Shown here: in pieces, positions 47,018 to 55,051 of the stretch
How the letters are laid out: every line of letters starts with the position of its first letter
Numbering within the stretch: the first letter of the stretch is position 1
Assembly: GCF_001467955.1 (NCBI RefSeq)
Contig: NZ_LNYR01000031.1
Location: 206,689-270,688, forward strand
Origin: Legionella quateirensis
GTDB lineage: Bacteria > Pseudomonadota > Gammaproteobacteria > Legionellales > Legionellaceae
Direction: 5' to 3'
DNA: 64,000 nucleotides
The notes under the pieces: model-generated
The model's database searches: none
Told to the model about the DNA's origin: nothing
What the model saw: the letters and a program-made list of their open reading frames with translations, nothing else
Program-made: the position numbers and the translations under genes

Positions 47018-48151
47018 TTAATTAAGTAATAAGTGTTCACAAATCGAAAAATACATGGCCTCCAATAATTGAAGATCCCTTAGTGAAACACATTCATTCA
47101 CCTGGTGAATTGTTGCATTGCTTGGACCAAGCTCGACTACTTCAACCCCATAAGGAGCAATGAACCGACCATCTGAAGTACCACCGCTGGTCGATAAATC
47201 GGGGGTTAACCCAGTAATTTTGGTTACGGCCTGTTTGCAACTTTCAAGAAGGTCTCCTTTATCCGTCAGGAATGGCTCTCCATTGAGGCGCCATTCTATA
47301 ATGGGAACCAAATGATGATGATTGAAAGTACTCATTACTTTTTCGATTAGCGTGCTTTCAGTTTGTTCAGTAGAGTATCTGAAATTAAGATGCAGATTCA
47401 ACTCACCAGGTATGATGTTATTGGCTTGTCCACCCGAGTGAATATGAGTAATTTGCATGGAAGTCGGAGGAAAAAAAGCATTACCATTATCCCATTGAAT
47501 TGCGGTTAATTCTGCAAGTACAGGGCTAATTTTATGAATTGGATTATCAGCCAAATGAGGGTAGGCTACATGACCCTGTTTGCCGTTCAGGGTGATTTTG
47601 GCACTCAAGGAACCTCGTCTGCCGATTTTAATTACATCTCCGGCTTGAGTGGTGCTTGATGGTTCACCTACAACACAATAGTCGATCTGGGTATCCTGCT
47701 TTTGTAATTGCTCCATAACATAGGGGGTTCCAAAATCAAAATCATCACCTTCTTCACCACTGGTGATCAAAAATCCCAATCTTCCCAAAAATGAAGGATG
47801 GGTTTTGATAAAACGTTCGGCCATAACCAACATACTCGCCAAGCTGCCTTTCATGTCGGCAACTCCACGCCCGTAAAGCGTATCGCCCTTCGCTTGGAGC
47901 ACAAAAGGATCGGAATTCCATTTCGTGATCTCGCCAACCGGAACTACATCTGTATGTCCTGCAAATACTAATAAAGGTCCAATAGATCCATAACAGGCAA
48001 AAAAGTTAGATACAGGTCCTTGATTCATTATTTGGCAAGAAAATCCCAATTTCTTCAGGAATTGGATCATAAAGTCCTGACAACCTGCATCCTCTGGAGT
48101 TATGGAAGGAAAGCTAACAAGCTTAGCCAGGATACTTTCAATATCATTCAT
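47018..48151 (-). CDS. dapE: succinyl-diaminopimelate desuccinylase
   Basis: DapE releases L,L-diaminopimelate from its N-succinyl form in lysine and peptidoglycan precursor synthesis. The 377 residues (E. coli 375) show the M20 metallopeptidase signature: LLVFAGHTDVVPVG, GRGVADMKGSLASM, TSGEEGDDFDFGTPYV (catalytic Glu pair), EPSSTTQAGD and SGGTSDGRFIAPYG. One base separates it from dapD on the same strand. Confidence 0.96.
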   Translation of the reverse strand: MNDIESILAKLVSFPSITPEDAGCQDFMIQFLKKLGFSCQIMNQGPVSNFFACYGSIGPLLVFAGHTDVVPVGEITKWNSDPFVLQAKGDTLYGRGVADMKGSLASMLVMAERFIKTHPSFLGRLGFLITSGEEGDDFDFGTPYVMEQLQKQDTQIDYCVVGEPSSTTQAGDVIKIGRRGSLSAKITLNGKQGHVAYPHLADNPIHKISPVLAELTAIQWDNGNAFFPPTSMQITHIHSGGQANNIIPGELNLHLNFRYSTEQTESTLIEKVMSTFNHHHLVPIIEWRLNGEPFLTDKGDLLESCKQAVTKITGLTPDLSTSGGTSDGRFIAPYGVEVVELGPSNATIHQVNECVSLRDLQLLEAMYFSICEHLLLN

Positions 48152-48152
48152 T

Positions 48153-48974
48153 TTAATTAGCTCTTAGTAATTCATTGATGCTTACTTTAGCGCGTGTTTT
48201 TTCATCAACCTGCTTTACAATAACGGCACAATATAAACTGTGACTGCCATCTTCGCTGGGCAGATTACCTGCTACGACTACTGATCCTGCAGGGATTCTG
48301 CCATAGGTAATGCTTCCCGTCAGACGATTGTATATTTTCGTACTTTGGCCTAAAAACACGCCCATAGAGATGACTGAATCTCGTTCTACAATGACACCTT
48401 CAACAACTTCCGAGCGTGCTCCTATAAAACAATTGTCTTCAATAATAGTTGGATTGGCTTGGAGCGGTTCTAGAACCCCACCTATGCCGGCTCCTCCAGA
48501 TAAATGAACGTTTTTGCCAATCTGGGCACAGGAACCGACTGTTGCCCAGGTATCTACCATAACGCCTTCATCAATATAAGCTCCTACGTTAACATAGGAA
48601 GGCATTAATACCGTATTCTTTGCAATATAGGCTCCTCGTCGAACCATGGCATGAGGTACAACCCGAACTCCTGATTGTTGGAATTGTTCATTACTATAAC
48701 CAGTATATTTTAGAGGGACTTTGTCATAGAACTGACAAAAGCCAGAATCAATCACCTGATTTGGAAAGAGTTTAAATGATAAAAGCACTGCCTTTTTTAT
48801 CCATTGATGAACGGTCCATTCACCATTTATTTGTTCTGCGACACGAACTTGCCCATTATCAAGACAGGATAGGACTTCGTCAATGGCGGCAATCAGCTCT
48901 GGTGAAGCAGTATTCATGGATAGGCTTTGACGATGTTCAAATGCGTGTTCAATTATAGTTTGCAGTGAGTTCAT
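48153..48974 (-). CDS. dapD: tetrahydrodipicolinate N-succinyltransferase
   Basis: DapD succinylates tetrahydrodipicolinate two steps before DapE. The 273 residues (E. coli 274) contain a left-handed beta-helix of hexapeptide repeats ([37 protein letters not shown] is the start of it, cited by position 142-178) and the end [19 protein letters not shown]. It is expressed with dapE and the preceding acyltransferase gene. Confidence 0.95.
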   Translation of the reverse strand: MNSLQTIIEHAFEHRQSLSMNTASPELIAAIDEVLSCLDNGQVRVAEQINGEWTVHQWIKKAVLLSFKLFPNQVIDSGFCQFYDKVPLKYTGYSNEQFQQSGVRVVPHAMVRRGAYIAKNTVLMPSYVNVGAYIDEGVMVDTWATVGSCAQIGKNVHLSGGAGIGGVLEPLQANPTIIEDNCFIGARSEVVEGVIVERDSVISMGVFLGQSTKIYNRLTGSITYGRIPAGSVVVAGNLPSEDGSHSLYCAVIVKQVDEKTRAKVSINELLRAN

Positions 48975-48977
48975 TTT

Positions 48978-49871
48978 TTATTCCTGTAGTGAGGCAATTA
49001 GAGCATCTTTTTCAGCCCATTGCTTGTTTAACCAGTCTTTAAATTCATTTTGTGTCGTGTTGTCATTAATGAGATTTAATGAGGTAAATTGAGTTGGTAT
49101 GGGAATCTGTCGAATATTTATTTTAATGGATTTTACTCGTTTACATAGAAAATCCCAAAGTGAATGATTCTTTTCTGAATAGACTATGGTTACATCCAGC
49201 AGGCTGCTGATTTGTGACCCCATAGAACTGATAATAAAACTGATGCCTCCGGCTTTGGGTTTGAGCAGGTGATTGTAAGGTGATTGCTGTTGTTCTTTTT
49301 TAGATAAGGTAAAGCGGGTCCCTTCAACAAAATTCATGATTGATGCCGGAGTTCTTTTAAATGTTTCTATGGCTTTGAACGTGGAAATCAAGTCTTTTCC
49401 TTGTTTATGTGGCTTTTTAGCCAGATATTCTTTGCTGTATCTTTTCATAAAAGGACAGCCCATAGCCCACCAGGAAAATCCGAGCAAAGGGACCCATTTT
49501 AATTGATCTTTTATAAAAAATTTTAACACGGGAATTTTTCTGTTAAATATTCGCTGAAGAATAACAATATCAAGCCAGCTTTGATGATTGGCAACAACAA
49601 GATACCAGTCTTTTGGGTTGAGGTTATTCAAACCAGTAACTTCCCAATTAATTTTTTGTACGTTATTTATATAGTAATTGTTAACCCCGCACCAGAACGT
49701 GGCAATAGCATCCACACATCGAGTGCAGAGAGCCTGCCACGATTTATTGGGAAACAATTTAAATAACCCAATAAACAGGATGGGGATAAAGCAAAGGGTA
49801 GTCGAAAAAATAAGAAGCAGGGTAGCAATTACGGCATGAATTTGCCCCCGAAATTTATTTGGTATTTGCAT
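48978..49871 (-). CDS. inner-membrane acyltransferase of the PlsC/YihG type
   Basis: The 297 residues start with membrane helices (about 10-35) followed by an LPLAT domain: VANHQSWLDIVILQ (HX4D catalytic motif), KFFIKDQLKWVPLLGFSWWAMG, and NFVEGTRFTLSKK (glycerol-phosphate binding). It is closest in pattern to E. coli YihG, a putative acyltransferase of the 1-acylglycerol-3-phosphate acyltransferase family. Three bases separate it from dapD, so it heads the acyltransferase-dapD-dapE operon. Confidence 0.88.
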   Translation of the reverse strand: MQIPNKFRGQIHAVIATLLLIFSTTLCFIPILFIGLFKLFPNKSWQALCTRCVDAIATFWCGVNNYYINNVQKINWEVTGLNNLNPKDWYLVVANHQSWLDIVILQRIFNRKIPVLKFFIKDQLKWVPLLGFSWWAMGCPFMKRYSKEYLAKKPHKQGKDLISTFKAIETFKRTPASIMNFVEGTRFTLSKKEQQQSPYNHLLKPKAGGISFIISSMGSQISSLLDVTIVYSEKNHSLWDFLCKRVKSIKINIRQIPIPTQFTSLNLINDNTTQNEFKDWLNKQWAEKDALIASLQE

Positions 49872-49902
49872 GAATCACTACTCCTGATAGTAACTGATAT
49901 TT

Positions 49903-51054
49903 TTAACTTAAGGCATATTCCAGATCAGCACGTAAATCATCTATATGTTCAATTCCAACAGATAATCTGATTAAACCGTCATCGATACCTAAGGCTTGTC
50001 GTTGTTTGGGTGGCACAGAAGCATGAGTCATAATTGCAGGATGTTCAATCAGACTCTCAACCCCTCCGAGACTTTCTGCAAGAGTAAAAAGTTCACAACG
50101 GGATAAAAATCTTTTGGCCTGCTCCAGATCGCCATCAATTACCATGGAAATCATACCTCCAAAATCATGCATTTGTTCTTTTGCCAATGAATGCTGCGGA
50201 TGGCTTGTTAAACCAGGATAAATAACTTTTTTGATTTTGTGATGGCTGCTTAGCCACTTTGCAAGCTGATTGGCATTTTGACAGTGCCGTTCCATGCGAA
50301 TGGATAAGGTTTTCAGACTTCGTAAAACCAGGAAACTGTCAAAGGGACCTGCAATTCCACCACAGGAGTTTTGCAGATAAGCTATTCGTTCCGCTAATTC
50401 AGGCTTATCTCCCACAACGACAACACCACTGACAACATCTGAATGTCCATTGAGGTATTTGGTCGCAGAATGAAGCACTATATCAAAGCCCAGTTCTATT
50501 GGTCGTTGAATCCAGGGCGTTGCAAAAGTGTTGTCTGCAACAGTGATGAGTCCATGCTTTTTAGCAATGGCCGCTATTTCACGTAAATTGGCTAATTTTA
50601 ACATGGGATTTGATGGTGTTTCTATCCATATTAATTTTGTTTTTGGGGTAATAGCTGCTTCTATAGTTGCTGGATTTGACATATCAATAAAGGAAAATGA
50701 TAAATGGGAAGTACGCGTTTTTACTTTATCGAATAATCTAAAGGTACCACCGTATAAATCATCCATAGCTATCACGTGATCTCCAGCATCCAGAAGATCG
50801 ATCACTGTATTGATGGCAGCCATACCTGATGCAAATGCAAATCCATGTTGACCTGATTCCAGACTGGCAATACACGCTTCATAAGCTGATCGGGTTGGAT
50901 TTTTTGTTCGGGAATATTCATAACCAAGATGCTCACCTGGAGCAATTTGTTTATAAGTAGATGTAGCATATATAGGGGTCATTACAGCACCGGTGCTTGG
51001 GCAAGGTTCTTGACCTGCGTGAATTGCCCGTGTATCAAAGTGAGTTTTTTTCAT
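49903..51054 (-). CDS. cystathionine gamma-synthase/gamma-lyase family PLP enzyme
   Basis: The 383 residues match the trans-sulfuration family: YEYSRTKNPTRSAYE, FASGMAAINTVIDLL, TLIWIETPSNPMLKLAN-like WIETPSNP, VADNTFATPWIQRP, and the PLP Lys in LHSATKYLNGHSDVV. Synthase (MetB) and lyase (MetC-like/Cgl) activities cannot be separated by eye. A 6-bp hairpin (51084-51103) lies in its short upstream region. The presence of this enzyme near a cysteine-leader transporter is suggestive but not evidence of co-regulation. Confidence 0.9.
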   Translation of the reverse strand: MKKTHFDTRAIHAGQEPCPSTGAVMTPIYATSTYKQIAPGEHLGYEYSRTKNPTRSAYEACIASLESGQHGFAFASGMAAINTVIDLLDAGDHVIAMDDLYGGTFRLFDKVKTRTSHLSFSFIDMSNPATIEAAITPKTKLIWIETPSNPMLKLANLREIAAIAKKHGLITVADNTFATPWIQRPIELGFDIVLHSATKYLNGHSDVVSGVVVVGDKPELAERIAYLQNSCGGIAGPFDSFLVLRSLKTLSIRMERHCQNANQLAKWLSSHHKIKKVIYPGLTSHPQHSLAKEQMHDFGGMISMVIDGDLEQAKRFLSRCELFTLAESLGGVESLIEHPAIMTHASVPPKQRQALGIDDGLIRLSVGIEHIDDLRADLEYALS

Positions 51055-51210
51055 TTTATTGTAATCCTTTTTTATAAATTCAAACTCAGTATTGTTCCTG
51101 AGTAACCAGACCCTTATTTGTTCATTAACTGTACTTTCGGTTCTTTATTTGCTAAAGTAAATATAGAAAATGCCGCTAATTATCATGAAGGACATTCTAG
51201 TGAGGGATGC

Positions 51211-53532
51211 ATGCGTAGGCAAGAAATCAATTACGAAAAAGTTGCCGCTGCCGCAGAAAAAATAAAAAAAAGAGGCAAAGAGCCGTCTGTAACAGATATT
51301 AGTGACGAATTGGGAATCGTGGGTAATCATCCCGGCTTATCCGATCTGTTGGAGCAATGGTATCACACACAACCTGAGTTTCAGCGTTCAAGTCAATCTC
51401 CTTTGACTGAGAATATATCTATTAAAACCGATGAAATTGTTGAAAAAAACCTCGAGCTTGAGAAATCCCTGTCCTTACTTCGAGCCACTTTGGAATCCAC
51501 TGCGGATGGGATCATGATGGTAAACGGTCATGGAGCTGTAGTTGACTGGAACCAAAAGTTTGTTGAAATGTGGCGCATTCCTTCTTATATGCTCGAGTCT
51601 GGAAAGGAGAGCATGAGTTTTGAGTATATATTGGAGCAGTTGATTGATCCTCAATCGTTAATTTCTGATGTTCAATATCTATATCAAAATCCTGAGTGGC
51701 AAGGGGAATTACCCGAATTGATTTTTAAGGACGGTCGAATATATGAGCGTTTCACTCAACCACAACGCGTGGGATCACAGATTGTTGGGCGGGTATACAG
51801 TTTTCGAGATGTAACTCAAAAACGCCTTGCCCAGGATGAATTACGAATACGTGAGCGAGCCATTGAAGCAAGTACTCATGGAATAGCAATTATCGATATT
51901 TCAAAAAATGAAAATAAAGTGATTTATGTCAATCGGGCATTTGAACGGACGACAGGATATTCCGAGCAACAGGCCCTTGGAAAAAGTTTGATCAGTTTAT
52001 TAGGTTCAAACTCTGAAGAGGTGAATAATAAAAGGATAGAGCTGGCGATAAGAGAATTACGTGAAGAAACGGTTGAAATGGAAAGCATTAAAAGAAATGG
52101 AGAAGTTTTTTGGTGTGAAATAAGTGTTGCTCCCGTAAAAGACTCATTTGGTCATGTGAAACATTATATTTGTATTTTAAATGATATTACGCAGCGCAGG
52201 GATATGGAAAATCAATTGGTAATGCAGGCAACCTATGATTCATTGACTCATTTACCCAATCGTGTGTTATTAATGGACCGAGTTGACCAAGCTATTCTTC
52301 TGGCCAAAAAGAAAAAAGCCATTTTAGCTTTTCTGTTTTTAGATTTGGATCGATTCAAGATGACCAATGATACTTTGGGTCATACTATGGGTGATAAATT
52401 ATTACAAGCTATATCGAACAGACTTTTAATCGCAACAGATGATTTTGATACCGTTGCAAGACTTGGCGGCGATGAATTTGTGATCTTGCTTTCAGAAATT
52501 GACTCTTATCAACAGGCTGAGGTTTTGGCTCAAGAAATTTTACATACAATAGAAAAACCAATACAAATTGATCAACATAGTTTAAAAATTACAGCGAGTC
52601 TAGGTATTAGTTATTATCCTCGAGATGGAGGTGATTATGAGACCTTGATGAAGAGTGCTGATTTGTCCATGTATCATGCGAAAGATAGTGGGCGGAATAC
52701 CTATCGAGTTTACGAACCGGAAATGAACAGGCGAGTTATTAATCATATGCAATTAGATTCTGCATTAAGAGATGCTCTAAAAAATAAGGAGTTTTTTTTG
52801 GTTTATCAACCCTTAATTGATTTGAAGCAATCTAAAGTGGTTGGTTTTGAGGCGTTAATGCGGTGGCACAGCAGCGTTTTGGGCCTGGTAAGTCCTGTTG
52901 ATTTTATACCCATGGCTGAAGAAAATGGTCTAATTCTTGAGATGGGGGAGTGGGCCATGAATGAAGCGTGCAGACAAATGAAAACATGGCAAAAACAAGG
53001 ACTAAAGAATTTAAGTGTTGCAGTGAATATATCAGGAAGACAATTCCGTCAAACCAATTTGCCTGAGATGATTTCAAGGGCATTAACATCCAGCGGATTA
53101 CAGGCAAAATATCTGGAACTTGAATTAACTGAAAGTTTATTGATTGAAGACATAGATCATGTGGTTGAAACCATGTATGCATTAAAAGATATGGGGACCA
53201 AGTTGGTTATCGATGATTTTGGTACAGGTTATTCAAGTCTATCCTATCTAAAACAATTCCCGGTAGATAAGTTGAAGATTGATCGTTCGTTCATCAGTGA
53301 GATGGCATCCAATCCTAATGATGCAGCTATTGCCAAAGCGATTATTAACTTAGGCCATAGTCTGAATATTCAGGTATTGGCTGAAGGAATAGAAAATGAG
53401 TTTCAAAGAGATTTTGTAGTGTCCCATGGATGTGATTTTGCCCAAGGATATTTTTATAAAGCACCAGATCTTCCTGATAAAATTTATGAGTTTCTAATCG
53501 GTCTGCCTCAATCCAAAATTAAGAATTCTTGA
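51211..53532 (+). CDS. PAS-PAS-GGDEF-EAL c-di-GMP enzyme with an N-terminal KfrA-like DNA-binding segment
   Basis: The ATG at 51211 (GAGGG five bases upstream) gives 773 residues. Residues ~3-60 (INYEKVAAAAEKIKKRGKEP, then VTDISDELG) resemble the KfrA N-terminal DNA-binding domain. A coiled region and two PAS domains follow (about 95-335; the second ends YICILNDITQRRDME). The GGDEF motif is intact at about 419 (RLGGDEFVILL). The EAL domain from about 520 has EAL at 547, ELTESLL, DDFGTGYSSLSYL and LAEGIE, so both cyclase and phosphodiesterase sites look competent. It is followed after 169 bases by a glycosyltransferase and an exporter gene. Cytoplasmic, no membrane segments. Confidence 0.9.
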   Translation: MRRQEINYEKVAAAAEKIKKRGKEPSVTDISDELGIVGNHPGLSDLLEQWYHTQPEFQRSSQSPLTENISIKTDEIVEKNLELEKSLSLLRATLESTADGIMMVNGHGAVVDWNQKFVEMWRIPSYMLESGKESMSFEYILEQLIDPQSLISDVQYLYQNPEWQGELPELIFKDGRIYERFTQPQRVGSQIVGRVYSFRDVTQKRLAQDELRIRERAIEASTHGIAIIDISKNENKVIYVNRAFERTTGYSEQQALGKSLISLLGSNSEEVNNKRIELAIRELREETVEMESIKRNGEVFWCEISVAPVKDSFGHVKHYICILNDITQRRDMENQLVMQATYDSLTHLPNRVLLMDRVDQAILLAKKKKAILAFLFLDLDRFKMTNDTLGHTMGDKLLQAISNRLLIATDDFDTVARLGGDEFVILLSEIDSYQQAEVLAQEILHTIEKPIQIDQHSLKITASLGISYYPRDGGDYETLMKSADLSMYHAKDSGRNTYRVYEPEMNRRVINHMQLDSALRDALKNKEFFLVYQPLIDLKQSKVVGFEALMRWHSSVLGLVSPVDFIPMAEENGLILEMGEWAMNEACRQMKTWQKQGLKNLSVAVNISGRQFRQTNLPEMISRALTSSGLQAKYLELELTESLLIEDIDHVVETMYALKDMGTKLVIDDFGTGYSSLSYLKQFPVDKLKIDRSFISEMASNPNDAAIAKAIINLGHSLNIQVLAEGIENEFQRDFVVSHGCDFAQGYFYKAPDLPDKIYEFLIGLPQSKIKNS

Positions 53533-53701
53533 AATTTTTTTTAATCTTTATTCATTCTTATCTCAGATAGCCGTATTATTTTTTTTTCCTGTGCCTTAAG
53601 CTCCATATTAGTTAAATAGGCTTTTGCCTTACGCTTTTATATTTTTTGAAATTAACTGATATCAATACTTGCTATTTGCGAAATGCTCCATAGACTGAAT
53701 T

Positions 53702-54997
53702 ATGTATATTAAAGTTAGAACAAAATTTATATTCAATCTCATTATAGCTTTGGGGTGGTTTTTTTTATGCTTTTATTTATCCATCTCTTGGATAAAAGAA
53801 TTGGCAGGGCTTGTTACGTTAGTATTTTCAGTAATCATTATTTTCTCCATTGCCTTAGTTCCTGGTTTTATGTACATGTTTTTATTGACCAGTTATTTGA
53901 CTGATTCACGTAAAAACAAAACTTATGAACTTCAATATCCTGCTGTTTCGGTTCTGATTGCAGCATACAACGAAGAAAATTCTATTGAATTTACTTTGAA
54001 CTCCATAAAAAATCAGAAGTATCCTGCTAAAATCGAGCTCTTTCTGATAGACGATGGATCCGTTGATAGAACTGTTGAAAAAGCAAAAAACTTGAAATTA
54101 AATAATTTTCGTATACTGAAAGCCAAACATAAAGGTAAGGCTGCGGCTCTAAATCTTGCTTTACAGCATGTAACAACTGATTATGTAATTACCATTGATG
54201 CAGATACCTTTTTACAATCTGAGGCTATTAAAAATCTCATGAACAAACTACTGACCGGACCACAAGGAACAATTGCATGTGCTGGATCTGTTTATGTTAA
54301 AAACTCCCGTGCTACTTTAATAACACGTATCCAGGAGTGGGATTATTTTCATGCAATTGCAGTTATTAAACGCTCTCAAAGTTTCTATCAAGGTACTTTG
54401 GTTGCTCAAGGATGTTTTTCTGTTTATACCAAAGAATCCTTGCAGGAAGTAAAAGGATGGCCAGAAGTTGTAGGAGAAGATATTGTTCTTACATGGGCTC
54501 TATTAAATAAAGGCTATCGAATTGATTTTGCGGAGGAGGCGATATCTTTTACTAATGTTCCAGAAACATACAAGCAGTTTTTCTTTCAACGAAGTCGTTG
54601 GGCAAGAGGTTTGTTTGAAGCGTTTTATCAATATCCTGATATATTGTTGCGACCTCGTCTTTCGACATTTTATGTATACTGGAATTTATTTTTTATATTA
54701 TTTGATAATGTATTTTTTTTCATATTTATTCCGGGTGTAATTGCTGCATTTTTCGGGTATTTTTATATTGCTGGTCCTATGACACTTGCGGTTTTGCCCT
54801 TGGGAATTTTGAGTAATTTAATTTTTTATGTGGGGCAACGTAATTTATTTCAACGATGTAACTTTAAAGTCAGGAAAAATATATTAGGATTTGTACTTTA
54901 TGTTCTTTTTTATCAATTTCTAATGAATCCAGCCGTGATCTATGGATATGTTTCAGAATTATTGCAACGTAAAAAAACTTGGGGTACAAAAAAATAA
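53702..54997 (+). CDS. processive family 2 glycosyltransferase (polysaccharide synthase, PgaC/HasA-like)
   Basis: The 431 residues have two N-terminal membrane helices and a GT-A domain with DDGS (117-120), the metal-binding ITIDADTF, WPEVVGEDIVLTW (catalytic ED pair) and QRSRWARG at 296-303. The last is the Q(Q/R)xRW motif of processive synthases such as cellulose, hyaluronan and poly-GlcNAc synthases. Three to four C-terminal membrane helices form the export channel. The next gene encodes a PgaA-like outer-membrane TPR porin. No PilZ domain is seen. Confidence 0.88.
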   Translation: MYIKVRTKFIFNLIIALGWFFLCFYLSISWIKELAGLVTLVFSVIIIFSIALVPGFMYMFLLTSYLTDSRKNKTYELQYPAVSVLIAAYNEENSIEFTLNSIKNQKYPAKIELFLIDDGSVDRTVEKAKNLKLNNFRILKAKHKGKAAALNLALQHVTTDYVITIDADTFLQSEAIKNLMNKLLTGPQGTIACAGSVYVKNSRATLITRIQEWDYFHAIAVIKRSQSFYQGTLVAQGCFSVYTKESLQEVKGWPEVVGEDIVLTWALLNKGYRIDFAEEAISFTNVPETYKQFFFQRSRWARGLFEAFYQYPDILLRPRLSTFYVYWNLFFILFDNVFFFIFIPGVIAAFFGYFYIAGPMTLAVLPLGILSNLIFYVGQRNLFQRCNFKVRKNILGFVLYVLFYQFLMNPAVIYGYVSELLQRKKTWGTKK

Positions 54998-55051
54998 TAG
55001 GGCGATCTTGAATATTGTGTTGAATACCGATCCAAAAATATGGAGATTTAA

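Noticed and set aside
51055..51210. SAM-type riboswitch upstream of the cystathionine enzyme gene
   Set aside because: Only a single 6-bp hairpin (51084-51103) is present and the leader is too short for a known riboswitch fold.
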